The notes under the pieces: generated by a model
Databases searched by the model: none
The model's input: only the letters and a program-made list of their open reading frames with translations
What the model was told of the DNA's origin: nothing
NCBI GenBank assembly: GCA_034004685.1
Contig: JAVEWG010000010.1
Span: forward strand, 23,812 to 87,811
Length of the DNA: 64,000 nt
DNA from: JAEUNX01 sp034004685
GTDB taxonomy: Bacteria; Pseudomonadota; Gammaproteobacteria; Burkholderiales; Rhodocyclaceae
Reading direction: 5' to 3'
Shown here: positions 1-9,480 of the stretch, one piece after another
Numbering within the stretch: position 1 is the first letter of the stretch
Layout of the letters: the number at the start of each line of letters is the position of its first letter
Program-made: the position numbers and the translations under genes

Positions 1-904
1 CAAACAACAGGAAGGACGTCTTCAGCGCAAGCCAGAGAAATCCGTCGGGCAGGAAACCGACCGGGGAGAGCCACCCGCCCAGGAACAGCACGGACGTGAG
101 GATCGAGATCAGAATCATGTTGGCGTACTCACCCAGGAAGAACAGGGCAAATGCCATCCCCGAGTACTCGATCATGTGACCAGCCACGATTTCCGACTCG
201 CCTTCCACCACATCGAACGGCGCCCGGTTGGTTTCGGCGATACCGGAAATCAGATACACCAGGAACATCGGCAACAAGGGCAACCAGTTCCAGCTCAGGA
301 ATCCCAAGCCCATGTCGGCAAAGCGCCCTTTACCCTGGCCCAGCACGATATCGGTCAAGTTGAGACTGGCGGAGATCATCAACACGCAAACCAGTGCGAA
401 GCCCATGGCCACTTCATAGGACACCATCTGGGCTGCGGCACGCATGCAACCAAGGAAAGCGTACTTGGAGTTGGATGCCCATCCGGAAACAATCACGCCA
501 TACACTTCGATGGACGTGATCGCCAGCAGCGCCAGCAATCCGGCATTGACGTTGGCAAGCACATAGCCTTCGCTGAAGGGAACCACCGACCACACCGCCA
601 GGGACGGCGCCAGCGCTAGAATCGGGCCCAACACATAGAGCCCTTTGTTCGCACCGGAGGGAACGATGACCTCCTTGAACAACAGTTTCAGAGCGTCGGC
701 GAAAGGCTGCAGCAATCCGGCCGGCCCCACCCGGTTTGGGCCAATGCGAACCTGCATGAAGCCGATGATTTTCCGCTCCGCCAGGGTCATGTAAGCCACG
801 CAGAGCATCAGCGGCACCAGAACGGCGACGATCTTGACCAGCGTCCAAACCAGTGGCCAAGCGCTCCCGAAGAAACCTGCGACAGGTTCGAGCAAACCTT
901 CCAT
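1..904 (-). CDS. nuoH: NADH-quinone oxidoreductase subunit H (partial, C-terminus outside window)
   Basis: Membrane subunit of respiratory complex I that links the peripheral arm to the proton-pumping arm and helps form the quinone site. The minus-strand reading frame begins MEGLLEPVAGFF and runs open to the window edge, giving about 301 residues; the family is normally about 340, so the last 40 or so are missing. Seen directly: many hydrophobic helices, the family segments AERKIIGFMQVRIGPNRVGP and NRAPFDVVEGESEIVAG. The ATG overlaps the nuoG stop as TGATG, so the two are translationally coupled. Identification is very secure. Confidence 0.96.
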   Translation of the reverse strand, partial: MEGLLEPVAGFFGSAWPLVWTLVKIVAVLVPLMLCVAYMTLAERKIIGFMQVRIGPNRVGPAGLLQPFADALKLLFKEVIVPSGANKGLYVLGPILALAPSLAVWSVVPFSEGYVLANVNAGLLALLAITSIEVYGVIVSGWASNSKYAFLGCMRAAAQMVSYEVAMGFALVCVLMISASLNLTDIVLGQGKGRFADMGLGFLSWNWLPLLPMFLVYLISGIAETNRAPFDVVEGESEIVAGHMIEYSGMAFALFFLGEYANMILISILTSVLFLGGWLSPVGFLPDGFLWLALKTSFLLF

Positions 905-3252
905 CACACACGCTCCACGTGAATCACACCGCTCATGGCACCTAGGCCGGTCGTCTGGAGATGGGCCGCCGGAATCCGGACACATCCTTCGGCAACCGCA
1001 TCATCCTGCTCCACCACCAATTCGACGACGCCTCCGTCCTGGCTAACGCGAATCCTCGCACCAGCCGCGGCCCCAATACGGGCCAGCGTGGCAGCACTGG
1101 TGCGGGCCAGCGGGACATGGGAATCATTGGAAGATTGCAGCGCCTCGGCCCGCCGTACCAACGGATCGGCCTGATAAATCGGCACGTCGGCAACTCGCTC
1201 GAACCCGCCTTGACCCGTTGCGGAGCGTACAGGAACCGGGGCGGCGAAACCGGGAACCAGCAAAGCCTTCTCCACCCCGCCAGTGGTTGCCAACACCTCG
1301 CAGCGAATCGCTTCCGAATCGGCCTGCTCGAACCCGGCCAGCCCCAGCAGATTGCCCAGCACCCGCAACACCTTCCAGGCCGGACGGGCTTCCCCCTGGG
1401 GGCGCGCCACCGCATGGAAGCTTTGCAGGCGCCCCTCGCAGTTCACAAAACTACCGGAGGTTTCACTGAAGGGTGTGACGGGCAGAAGCACGTCTGCGCC
1501 ATCCAGCAGATCCTGGGACTTGAAGGCGGAGAGGCTTACCACGCAAGCGGCCTGGCTCAACGCAGAGCGGGCCAGAACTGGATTCATGGTATCCAGCGCC
1601 GGTTCAAGACCCAACAGCACCAAGGCGCGGGGCGGCTGCTGGAGCATTTGCAGGGCATTGCGACCGCCGGCCTTGGGCGTTGCACCGGCCACATAGCCTC
1701 CGACACTATTGGCGGCCTCACCGATCACGCCGAAACAGCCAGCGCTCAAACGAGCAATCTCCTGGGCCAAGCCCAGCAACTCGGCAAAGCGCAGATCCTG
1801 CTGGGCCATATTACCTAGCCAGACTGCAACACGCTGCCCCCCCGCCAGACACGCGGCAATCGCCTCGGCCTCCGCCGATACGCTTGCGGGCAGGATGGAA
1901 ACGTAGGGAGACGAAACCTCACCACCCAGCTTCTCCGCCAGAGCCTTGACCACGTCCAGAAGAACACCCCCCATGGCGGAAGGCGCCACGACTGCCCGAT
2001 GCTTCACAGGCAGCAGCCAGTCGTCCGCTACCGCGCCCACAGCACAGACCTGCAGCCCACGCTTGGCGGCCTGGCGAACCTTCTGGGCCAGCAGGGGCGC
2101 ATCCTTGCGCAGGAAGCTGCCCACCACCAGGAGACGATCCAATTCCTTGATATCAGCCACCGGCATGCCCAGCCAGGGAGCACCTGCCGTCACGCCATCC
2201 AGGCGGAAATCGGTCTGCCGCAACCGGAAATCCACGTTGTCCGACCCGACACCACGCACCAGTTTCTGCAGGAGGTAGAGTTCTTCGAGGGTGGAATGGG
2301 GAGAGCCGAGGGCACCCACTGCGTGGGGACCGTTCTCCACAACGGCAGCCTTGAGAGCGCCAGCAGCGAATTCCAGCGCACTTTGCCAGTCGGTGGTCGC
2401 CCAGGCACCATCCCGCTTGATCATGGGCGCGGTGAGCCGCTCGGCACTGTCCAGCCCCTCGTAGGAGAAGCGATCCTTGTCGGATAGCCAGCACTCGTTG
2501 AGAGTCTCGTTCTCCAGAGGGAGAACCCGTTTGACCTTGTCGTGCTTGACTTGAACGATAAGGTTCGACCCCAGGGAATCGTGGGGGCTGACTGATTTGC
2601 GGCGGGAAAGCTCCCAGGTCCGGGCGGCGAAGCGGAAAGGCTTGGAGGTCAAGGCCCCCACCGGACAAAGATCAATGATGTTGCCCGACAGTTCGGAATC
2701 CACCGTCTTCTCGATGAAGGGCATGATCTCGGCGTGTTCCCCGCGGAAGGCCTGACCGAGTTCCATCTGGCCGGCGATTTCCTGGGTGAAGCGCACGCAG
2801 CGGGTGCAATTGATGCACCGGGTCATGTCGGTGGACACCAACGGCCCGAGGTCCTTGTTGGCTACGACCCGCTTCTCTTCCTGATAACGGGAGCGCACAT
2901 CGCCGTATCCGACGGCCAGGTCCTGCAACTGGCATTCACCACCCTGATCGCAGATCGGGCAATCCAGCGGGTGATTGATCAGCAGGAACTCCATCACGCC
3001 CTTCTGGGCTTTGACGGCGGACTCGGAGTGGGTCCAGACCTTCATGCCGTTGGTGACGGGTGTGGCGCAGGCTGGCAAAGGCTTGGGCGCCTTCTCAACC
3101 TGCACCAGACACATGCGGCAGTTGGCCGCGATGGAAAGCTTTTTGTGATAACAGAAATGGGGAATGTAGCTGCCGGCCTGAGCCGCCGCATCCATCACCG
3201 TGCTGCCATCCGGCACTTGAAGCTGCTTGCCGTCGATCTCGATTTCTAGCAT
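904..3252 (-). CDS. nuoG: NADH-quinone oxidoreductase subunit G
   Basis: Large iron-sulfur subunit of the peripheral arm of complex I, 782 residues. The N-terminal ferredoxin-like domain carries a [2Fe-2S] set at C34, C45, C48 and C62, followed by the H94/C98/C101/C107 cluster ligands and then CINCTRC and a CPVGAL motif for [4Fe-4S] centres; a long molybdopterin-oxidoreductase-like domain follows. I chose the ATG that begins MLEIEIDG rather than a start 19 codons upstream, because the extension is Arg-rich and lies inside nuoF. It overlaps the nuoF stop by 7 bases. Part of nuoA-H in standard order. Confidence 0.96.
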   Translation of the reverse strand: MLEIEIDGKQLQVPDGSTVMDAAAQAGSYIPHFCYHKKLSIAANCRMCLVQVEKAPKPLPACATPVTNGMKVWTHSESAVKAQKGVMEFLLINHPLDCPICDQGGECQLQDLAVGYGDVRSRYQEEKRVVANKDLGPLVSTDMTRCINCTRCVRFTQEIAGQMELGQAFRGEHAEIMPFIEKTVDSELSGNIIDLCPVGALTSKPFRFAARTWELSRRKSVSPHDSLGSNLIVQVKHDKVKRVLPLENETLNECWLSDKDRFSYEGLDSAERLTAPMIKRDGAWATTDWQSALEFAAGALKAAVVENGPHAVGALGSPHSTLEELYLLQKLVRGVGSDNVDFRLRQTDFRLDGVTAGAPWLGMPVADIKELDRLLVVGSFLRKDAPLLAQKVRQAAKRGLQVCAVGAVADDWLLPVKHRAVVAPSAMGGVLLDVVKALAEKLGGEVSSPYVSILPASVSAEAEAIAACLAGGQRVAVWLGNMAQQDLRFAELLGLAQEIARLSAGCFGVIGEAANSVGGYVAGATPKAGGRNALQMLQQPPRALVLLGLEPALDTMNPVLARSALSQAACVVSLSAFKSQDLLDGADVLLPVTPFSETSGSFVNCEGRLQSFHAVARPQGEARPAWKVLRVLGNLLGLAGFEQADSEAIRCEVLATTGGVEKALLVPGFAAPVPVRSATGQGGFERVADVPIYQADPLVRRAEALQSSNDSHVPLARTSAATLARIGAAAGARIRVSQDGGVVELVVEQDDAVAEGCVRIPAAHLQTTGLGAMSGVIHVERV

Positions 3253-4565
3253 GACGGACCCACGTAAATGTCGCTGCCGGCGTACTGCACGTCCTGCGGC
3301 ACGAGGCACTGTTTATGTTCGATGTGATACTCGAATTCGCTGCGGTAATGCTTCATGAACCCCAGCACCGGCCCAGCCGCCGCGTCACCCAGGGCGCAAA
3401 TCGTGCGCCCCATGATGTTGGTGGAAACGCTGCCCAGGAGATCCAGGTCATCGGGCCGACCCAAGCCGTTCTCTATGCGATGGACCACCCGGTAGAGCCA
3501 GCCCGTGCCTTCCCGGCACGGGGTGCATTGCCCGCAGGATTCCTCGAAGTAGAAGTAGGACAGGCGTTCCAGGGCCTTGACCATGCAGGTGGTTTCATCC
3601 ATGACAATCACCGCCCCCGAGCCGAGCATGGAACCCGCCTTGGCGATGCAGTCGTAGTCCATGGTGCAGTCCATCATGACATCGGCCGGCAGCACCGGAG
3701 CGGATGACCCACCGGGAATCACCCCCTTGAGCTTGCGCCCGCCCCGCACGCCTCCCGCCATCTCAAGCAATTCGGCAAACGGGGTGCCCAGCTGGATCTC
3801 ATAGTTACCGGGCCGATTTACGTGACCGGAAATGGAAAAGATCTTGGTGCCGCCATTGTTCGGCTTGCCTAGATTGAGAAAGCTTTCCCCACCCATGTTC
3901 AGGATGAAGGGCACCGACGCGAAGGTTTCGGTGTTGTTGATGGTGGTGGGCTTGCCATAGAGGCCAAAGGAGGCAGGGAACGGCGGCTTGAAGCGCGGCT
4001 GCCCCTTCTTCCCCTCCAAGGATTCCAGCAGCGCTGTTTCCTCGCCGCAGATGTAGGCCCCGTAGCCGTGATGGCCAAAGAGCTCAAAGGAGAAGCCGGA
4101 GCCCAGGATATTCTGACCGAGCAGGCCCGCCGCACGCGCCTCATCCAGCGCCTCTTCGAAGCGTTGATAAACTTCGAAGATCTCACCGTGAATGTAGTTA
4201 TAGCCCCGGGCACAACCCATGGCATAAGCAGCGATGATCATGCCCTCGATCACGCTGTGGGGGTTGTAACGCAGAATATCCCGGTCTTTGAAGGTCCCCG
4301 GCTCACCCTCATCCGAGTTACAGGCCAGATACTTGTCCCCAGGAAAGGCCCTGGGCATGAAACTCCATTTCAGGCCGGTAGGGAAACCCGCCCCGCCCCG
4401 CCCGCGCAGAGAAGAAGCTTTCAATTCGGCGATGATGGCGTCCGGCGCGATCTTTTCCGTGATGATCTTGCGAAGGGCGGAATAACCTCCCCGCGCCACG
4501 TAGTCATTGAGCCGCCAGCTACGATCCCCATCGAGACCAGCCAGAATCAGTCCGTAGGCACTCAT
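3246..4565 (-). CDS. nuoF: NADH-quinone oxidoreductase subunit F
   Basis: NADH-binding flavoprotein of complex I, 439 residues, which takes a hydride from NADH onto FMN. Motifs seen: the Gly-rich FMN/NADH loop GRGGAGFPTGLKW near residue 55, GAYICGEETALLESLEG for NADH binding, and the [4Fe-4S] ligands in ESCGQCTPCREGTGW with a later single Cys near residue 395. Its start overlaps the nuoE stop by 4 bases (ATGA), indicating coupled translation. Length and motifs are typical of the family. Confidence 0.97.
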   Translation of the reverse strand: MSAYGLILAGLDGDRSWRLNDYVARGGYSALRKIITEKIAPDAIIAELKASSLRGRGGAGFPTGLKWSFMPRAFPGDKYLACNSDEGEPGTFKDRDILRYNPHSVIEGMIIAAYAMGCARGYNYIHGEIFEVYQRFEEALDEARAAGLLGQNILGSGFSFELFGHHGYGAYICGEETALLESLEGKKGQPRFKPPFPASFGLYGKPTTINNTETFASVPFILNMGGESFLNLGKPNNGGTKIFSISGHVNRPGNYEIQLGTPFAELLEMAGGVRGGRKLKGVIPGGSSAPVLPADVMMDCTMDYDCIAKAGSMLGSGAVIVMDETTCMVKALERLSYFYFEESCGQCTPCREGTGWLYRVVHRIENGLGRPDDLDLLGSVSTNIMGRTICALGDAAAGPVLGFMKHYRSEFEYHIEHKQCLVPQDVQYAGSDIYVGPSC

Positions 4566-5050
4566 TGTCCCTGCCCCTCACCCAAGCGAGCGAGCAGCTC
4601 GTCGATCTTTTCCCGGGTCATCCAGCTGCACATATGGTGGTTATTAACCAGTAGCACCGGGGCATCACCACAGGCGCCCATGCACTCGCCCTCCTTGAGG
4701 GTGAATTTCCCGTCCGGGGTGGTTTCGTTGAAATCGATTCCCAACTTCTGCTTCACATAGTCGGCGGCATGCACCCCGCCCGACAGCGCACAGGGAAGAT
4801 TGGTGCAAACCGTGATCTTGTGGGTGCCAACCGGCGCCAAGTCGTACATGTTGTAGAAGGAAGCGACCTCGTAGGCAGCGATCGGGGGCATCCCCAGATA
4901 GTTCGCGACGAACTCGATGCTCTCCTTGGAGAGCCACCCCTTCTCGACCTGCGCAATACGCAAGGCGCTCATCACCGCGGACTGCTTCTGGTCCGCCGGA
5001 TATTTGGCGATCTCGCGATCAATCTGCCTCAAAGAATCTTGGCTCAGCAT
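4562..5050 (-). CDS. nuoE: NADH-quinone oxidoreductase subunit E
   Basis: Thioredoxin-fold [2Fe-2S] subunit of the NADH dehydrogenase module, 162 residues. The cluster ligands are visible as the pair in CTNLPC and the pair in ECMGAC. The N-terminal helical part and the segment EVASFYNMYDLAPVG are family-typical. It sits between nuoD, from which it is separated by 36 bases, and nuoF, which it overlaps. Confidence 0.96.
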   Translation of the reverse strand: MLSQDSLRQIDREIAKYPADQKQSAVMSALRIAQVEKGWLSKESIEFVANYLGMPPIAAYEVASFYNMYDLAPVGTHKITVCTNLPCALSGGVHAADYVKQKLGIDFNETTPDGKFTLKEGECMGACGDAPVLLVNNHHMCSWMTREKIDELLARLGEGQGQ

Positions 5051-5086
5051 CTTCGCTCGATTATTCCGGTTATGAATTTCCGACGT

Positions 5087-6340
5087 TCAGCGGTCAATCT
5101 CACCGAACACCACATCCATGGTTCCAATGATCGCCACCACGTCCGCGATCATGTGCCCACGGGTCATTTCGTCCATCGCCGCAAGGTGCGCAAATCCAGG
5201 CGCGCGCAGTTTCAGTCGGTAGGGCTTGTTGGCCCCGTCGGACACTGCATAGACGCCAAACTCACCTTTGGGGTGCTCCACTGCCGCATACACTTCTCCC
5301 TCGGGAACATGCATGCCTTCAGTGAAGAGCTTGAAGTGGTGAATCAGCTCTTCCATGTTGGCCTTCATGCGCTCTCGGGGAGGGGGCGCCACCTTATGGT
5401 TATCGGAAATCACCGGACCCGGATTCTTGCGCAGCCAGTCGATGCACTGCTTGATGATCCGGTTGGATTGGCGCATCTCTTCCATGCGCACCAAGTAACG
5501 GTCGTAACAATCCCCGTTCTTACCAATCGGAATATCGAAGTCCAACTGGTCGTAAACCTCATAGGGCTGCTTTTTACGCAAATCCCAAGGAATGCCGGAA
5601 CCACGCAACATTGCACCAGTAAAACCCAAGGCCAACGCCTGCTCGGGACTCACAACACCAATACCGACGGTCCGTTGCTTCCAGATCCGATTATCGGTCA
5701 GCAGGGTTTCATATTCGTCCAGACACTTCGGGAAGCGATCGGTGAAATCCTCTAGGAAGTCAAGCAAGGAACCCTGGCGATTCTCGTTGAGCTTGCCTAC
5801 CGTATCGGCGTTTTTAAACCTGGACACCTGATACTGAGGCATCCGGTCAGGCAGATCACGATATACGCCCCCGGGACGGTAGTAGGCCGCGTGCATCCGT
5901 GCGCCCGAAACCGCCTCGTAAGCATCCATCAGATCCTCCCGCTCCCGGAAGGTATAAATGATCATCGTCATGGCGCCGATATCGAACCCGTGGGTTCCGA
6001 CGTTGAGAAGATGATTCAAAACCCTGGTAATCTCGTCGAACATGACGCGGATGTACTGAGCCCGGAGCGGCACTTCCAAGCCCAGGAGCCGCTCTATTGC
6101 CATGCAATAGGCATGCTCATTGCACATCATGGAAACATAATCCAGTCGATCCATGTAGGGAACAGACTGGACCCAGGTACGGGTCTCGGCGAGTTTCTCG
6201 GTTCCGCGATGCAGCAGCCCAATATGCGGATCCGCGCGCTCGACAACCTCCCCATCCAACTCAAGCACGAGCCGCAAGACGCCATGGGCAGCGGGGTGCT
6301 GCGGCCCCAGGTTAATGGTGTAGTTGCGAATCTCAGCCAT
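5087..6340 (-). CDS. nuoD: NADH-quinone oxidoreductase subunit D
   Basis: The 49-kDa-type subunit of complex I, 417 residues, related to the large subunit of [NiFe] hydrogenases and lining the quinone site. The start MAEIRNYTINLGPQHPAAHG and the end DVVFGEIDR match the family. A GTG three codons upstream is possible, but the ATG at 6340 is preceded by GGGGGTG at a good distance, so I used it. It overlaps the end of nuoC by 8 bases. Confidence 0.97.
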   Translation of the reverse strand: MAEIRNYTINLGPQHPAAHGVLRLVLELDGEVVERADPHIGLLHRGTEKLAETRTWVQSVPYMDRLDYVSMMCNEHAYCMAIERLLGLEVPLRAQYIRVMFDEITRVLNHLLNVGTHGFDIGAMTMIIYTFREREDLMDAYEAVSGARMHAAYYRPGGVYRDLPDRMPQYQVSRFKNADTVGKLNENRQGSLLDFLEDFTDRFPKCLDEYETLLTDNRIWKQRTVGIGVVSPEQALALGFTGAMLRGSGIPWDLRKKQPYEVYDQLDFDIPIGKNGDCYDRYLVRMEEMRQSNRIIKQCIDWLRKNPGPVISDNHKVAPPPRERMKANMEELIHHFKLFTEGMHVPEGEVYAAVEHPKGEFGVYAVSDGANKPYRLKLRAPGFAHLAAMDEMTRGHMIADVVAIIGTMDVVFGEIDR

Positions 6341-6935
6341 TGGCGGCACCCCCGTAATTTTCTTCGCGAACGATCCGCGGGGTAATTTCCCTGGGCTCGA
6401 TGGTCACGGGTTGATACACCACTCGGCCCTCCTCGGGGCTATAGCGCATTTCCACATATCCCGAAATCGGAAAGTCCTTGCGAAACGGATGCCCGACAAA
6501 ACCGTAATCCGTCAGGATTCGACGCAGATCGGGGTGGCCGGCGAACATGATGCCGTAGAGATCGAAAGCCTCGCGCTCATACCAATTCACGCTTGGCCAG
6601 ATTCCGCAAACGGAATCAAGCACCGGGAAGCCCTCGTCGTCGGCGAACACTTTCAGGCGCAACCGCCAGTTGTTCGCAACCGAAAGCAACTGGACCGCAA
6701 CGGCGAAGCGTTTCCCCTCCCAACCGCCGTTGCCGTAGGTGGAATAATCCAGCCCCGACAAATCGATGAGTTGCTCGAAACCCAGGGACGGCTCATCCCG
6801 AAGCAATTCCGCCACTGCTCGATAACGGGAGGCCGACACCTCAATGGCAACCTGACCGACGCTCACCGTCGGTTGGACTTCATCTCCCAGGACATTTCGC
6901 AACGCCTGGCAAAGCCTTTCGAGCCTCGTACTCAT
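6333..6935 (-). CDS. nuoC: NADH-quinone oxidoreductase subunit C
   Basis: The 30-kDa-type subunit of the complex I peripheral arm, 200 residues. The conserved block WYEREAFDLYGIMFAGHPDL and the following RRILTDYGFVGHPFRKDFP are both present. It is encoded separately from nuoD, as in most betaproteobacteria, and not as the NuoCD fusion of enterics. A 15-base gap separates it from nuoB. Confidence 0.96.
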   Translation of the reverse strand: MSTRLERLCQALRNVLGDEVQPTVSVGQVAIEVSASRYRAVAELLRDEPSLGFEQLIDLSGLDYSTYGNGGWEGKRFAVAVQLLSVANNWRLRLKVFADDEGFPVLDSVCGIWPSVNWYEREAFDLYGIMFAGHPDLRRILTDYGFVGHPFRKDFPISGYVEMRYSPEEGRVVYQPVTIEPREITPRIVREENYGGAANG

Positions 6936-6950
6936 GGAACCCTCGGGATG

Positions 6951-7427
6951 TTAGCGAGCGATGGTATTGGTCCGCTTGATCTTGTTCTGCAACTGCACGA
7001 TGCCATAGAGCAGAGCTTCCGCAGTCGGCGGACAACCCGGCACATAGACATCCACGGGAACGATTCGGTCACACCCGCGCACCACGGAATAGGAGTAGTG
7101 ATAATAGCCCCCTCCGTTTGCGCAGGACCCCATGGAAAGCACCCAGCGGGGTTCGGGCATCTGGTCATAGACCTTGCGAAGAGCGGGGGCCATCTTGTTG
7201 CAGAGCGTACCGGCAACGATCATCAGATCCGACTGGCGGGGGCTTGGCCGAAACAGCATTCCGAAGCGGTCAATATCGTAACGGGCCGCCCCTGCGTGCA
7301 TCATCTCCACGGCACAGCACGCCAGGCCAAAGGTCATCGGCCACAGGGAACCAGTACGGGTCCAGTTAATCACCGCATCCAGGGACGTGGTGATAAAACC
7401 CTCTTTCAGAACACCCTCGATACTCAT
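6951..7427 (-). CDS. nuoB: NADH-quinone oxidoreductase subunit B
   Basis: Subunit holding the terminal [4Fe-4S] cluster N2, which passes electrons to quinone; 158 residues. The ligands are visible: the tandem cysteines in GLACCAVEMM, one in GSCANGGG and one in YVPGCPPTAEAL. It is shorter than the E. coli protein at the N-terminus but typical for betaproteobacteria. The start MSIEGVLKEGF is the only good one. Confidence 0.97.
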   Translation of the reverse strand: MSIEGVLKEGFITTSLDAVINWTRTGSLWPMTFGLACCAVEMMHAGAARYDIDRFGMLFRPSPRQSDLMIVAGTLCNKMAPALRKVYDQMPEPRWVLSMGSCANGGGYYHYSYSVVRGCDRIVPVDVYVPGCPPTAEALLYGIVQLQNKIKRTNTIAR

Positions 7428-7474
7428 ACAGCCCCTTTCGCACCCCGAATCTCAACCAAGGCCTGAAAAAGTGA

Positions 7475-7849
7475 TTACTCCCAGTCGAGCGCGCCCTTCT
7501 TCCAGACGAAGATATAGCCCACAAGGAGAATGCCGAGAAACACCAGCATTTCGAAGAAACCGAAAAGGCGAATCGCTTCCGTCCCGGCAATTTCCCGAAG
7601 AATGGTTGCCCAGGGAAACAGGAACGCGATTTCCAGATCGAAAAGAATGAAGAGAATGGCGATCAGATAATAACGGACGTCGAATTTCATCCGCGCATCT
7701 TCAAATGCTTCAAAACCGCATTCATATGGAGACAGCTTTTCACTGTCCGGGCGATGGGGCCCAAGAAGCCGACCAAAAAGAATCGGCACGCAGCCAAACG
7801 CCAAGCCAACCAGAATAAACAGCAATACGGGGAAATAATTTTCCAGCAT
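7475..7849 (-). CDS. nuoA: NADH-quinone oxidoreductase subunit A
   Basis: Small membrane subunit of complex I with three transmembrane helices, 124 residues; first gene of the nuo operon. It carries the family segment SPYECGFEAFEDARMKFDVR between helices 1 and 2, and FDLEIAFLFPWA in helix 2. Only 76 bases separate its start from the tRNA-Leu upstream, and a hairpin lies in that gap, so the source of nuo transcription is not obvious (see findings). Confidence 0.96.
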   Translation of the reverse strand: MLENYFPVLLFILVGLAFGCVPILFGRLLGPHRPDSEKLSPYECGFEAFEDARMKFDVRYYLIAILFILFDLEIAFLFPWATILREIAGTEAIRLFGFFEMLVFLGILLVGYIFVWKKGALDWE

Positions 7850-7893
7850 GGCAAGTGTCCGGCTGATAAGGAATCACGCCCTTTCGAGCATGC

Positions 7894-7917
7894 AAACGCC
7901 CGCATTTGCGGGCGTTT
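7894..7917 (-). terminator. Hairpin between tRNA-Leu and nuoA, candidate intrinsic terminator
   Basis: A perfect 10-bp inverted repeat (AAACGCCCGC / GCGGGCGTTT) with a 4-base loop lies just after the tRNA 3' end. In the minus direction only three Ts follow before GCATGC, so termination may be partial. Because the stem begins and ends with A/T it could act in both directions. Confidence 0.65.
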
Positions 7918-7925
7918 CTGAATTA

Positions 7926-8010
7926 TGGTGCCGACGGTGAGACTCGAACTCACACGGCTTGCGCCACCGCCCCCTCAAGACGGCGTGTCTACCAATTTCA
8001 CCACGTCGGC
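7926..8010 (-). tRNA. tRNA-Leu(GAG)
   Basis: An 85-base class II tRNA ending with an encoded CCA. The acceptor arms GCCGACG / CGTCGGC pair. The anticodon stem CCGTC / GGCGG holds the loop TTGAGGG, giving anticodon GAG, which reads CUC/CUU leucine codons. The T-loop contains GTTCGAGTC and a long variable arm is present. It lies between secG and the nuo operon on the same strand. Confidence 0.95.
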
Positions 8011-8073
8011 AGGTAAATTTACGACCCGCGTAATTATACAAAATTGGCGCTGCAGCGCAACGCGTTTTTCTAC

Positions 8074-8427
8074 TTACTTAGGAATGGCAGGCGCTTTGGA
8101 ATCCCCGGCGGCCGCGGGCTCGCCTTGCGTTGCTGCGGGCTGCGCCGGCACGGCGCCCTCCATCACGCTACCCTTGCCCTTCGGGGCAGAACTGGCCAAA
8201 TAGCTCAAGCCAAGGCTGGTGCAGAAAAAGACGGTAGCCAAAACCGCCGTGGTACGGCTCAAGAAATTCGCCGAACCGGTGGCGCCAAACAAGCTCCCCG
8301 ACGCACCACTACCAAAGGCAGCACCCATGTCAGCCCCTTTCCCATGCTGAATCAGCACCAGGCCGATCACACCCAGGCCCACCAGGACATGCACCACCAA
8401 CACCAAGGAAAAGAAAAAACTGCTCAT
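8074..8427 (-). CDS. secG: Protein-export membrane protein SecG
   Basis: Auxiliary subunit of the SecYEG translocon in the inner membrane, 117 residues. Two transmembrane segments are visible (roughly residues 4-24 and 55-77) around the conserved stretch VLIQHGKGADMGAAFGSGAS. The C-terminal tail is Ala/Pro/Lys-rich and low-complexity, as is common. It overlaps tpiA by 4 bases (ATGA); AGGTGG precedes the start. Confidence 0.95.
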   Translation of the reverse strand: MSSFFFSLVLVVHVLVGLGVIGLVLIQHGKGADMGAAFGSGASGSLFGATGSANFLSRTTAVLATVFFCTSLGLSYLASSAPKGKGSVMEGAVPAQPAATQGEPAAAGDSKAPAIPK

Positions 8428-9197
8428 TTCGCCCCACCTAAAAAAGTTTTTGCTACCCGAGCACTCTCAGCTTGGCGGCAAATCTCAATAAAATCCGCCG
8501 CAGACAAGGAAGCCCCACCAATCAAACCGCCATCCACATTTTGACAACCGAACAGCGCCGCCGCGTTTTCAGGCTTGACGCTCCCGCCATACAGAATCGA
8601 AACAGCGCCACCAGCAACCCCAAACCGCTCCAGCAGCCACTCCCGTATCCAGCCATGCACCACCTCGACTTGCTCAACGGTCGCGGACAAGCCACTCCCG
8701 ATTGCCCAAACCGGCTCGTAGGCGATTACCAAAGAAGGTGCCATTGAAAGGCCCGACGCCGCCAGCTGCCCAAGGACCACTTCCCGGGTGGTGCCAGCCT
8801 GCCGTTCCGCAAGGCTCTCACCAACGCACAGGATGGGATCAAGGCCCGCCTCAAAAGCGCGCTGGAGCTTACGAGCCACCACTGGCGCACCGTCGCCAAA
8901 CAAGGCGCGGCGCTCCGAGTGCCCAACGATGACATACCGACAGCCCAGATCCCTCAGCATCGCGGCGGAGACCTCCCCGGTGTAGGCGCCATCGCCATGC
9001 TCACCAAGATTCTGTGCCCCCAACCGGACGGGCGCACGCCCCAGCATCTGGCGAACTACGCTCAAATGAACGAAGGGCGGACAAACGGCCACATCCACAT
9101 GACCAAAATCCGACTGACTCATGGCGGCGGCCAGGGCTGACGCAGATTCAAGAGAACCATTGCATTTCCAGTTCCCCACAACCAGCATGTTCCCCAC
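8424..9197 (-). CDS. tpiA: Triosephosphate isomerase
   Basis: Glycolytic and gluconeogenic enzyme that interconverts dihydroxyacetone phosphate and glyceraldehyde 3-phosphate; cytosolic TIM barrel. Seen: N9 and K11 in GNWKCNGS, the catalytic His in VGHSERR, the catalytic Glu in AYEPVWAIGSG, and the phosphate loop YGGSVKPENA. I favour the GTG start (257 residues) because GGAGGGG lies at ideal spacing before it; the ATG three codons later has no such site. First gene of tpiA-secG. Confidence 0.95.
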   Translation of the reverse strand: MGNMLVVGNWKCNGSLESASALAAAMSQSDFGHVDVAVCPPFVHLSVVRQMLGRAPVRLGAQNLGEHGDGAYTGEVSAAMLRDLGCRYVIVGHSERRALFGDGAPVVARKLQRAFEAGLDPILCVGESLAERQAGTTREVVLGQLAASGLSMAPSLVIAYEPVWAIGSGLSATVEQVEVVHGWIREWLLERFGVAGGAVSILYGGSVKPENAAALFGCQNVDGGLIGGASLSAADFIEICRQAESARVAKTFLGGAK

Positions 9198-9221
9198 GTC
9201 ACCCCTCCGGCAAATCGATCA

Positions 9222-9249
9222 ATTGTATCCAGAAGCCAGGGGGAAGCAA
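9222..9249 (-). promoter_or_regulatory. Candidate sigma-70 promoter of tpiA-secG
   Basis: Read on the minus strand, TTGCTT and TACAAT are separated by 16 bases, about 25 bases upstream of the tpiA start. The -10 matches 5 of 6; the -35 matches only its TTG. No experimental support. Confidence 0.4.
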
Positions 9250-9480
9250 AATTTCTACTACCAAACCGACTACCCTGAATGGATCCCATTGGAGTTGGTG
9301 CCGTTGGGGACTGGGCACCGGCAGGGCCAAGGGATTTGCCGGCTGAGAACGGGGAAGGCGGGTTTTGCCGGGGCGCCTGGGTGGCCCCGATAGCAACTGG
9401 AACGAGTACCCCCGGGTCCGAAGGGACCTGGAACGCCTTGCCAGAAGCCCCTTTGCCAGCCAAGCCACGATCCCCTAACC

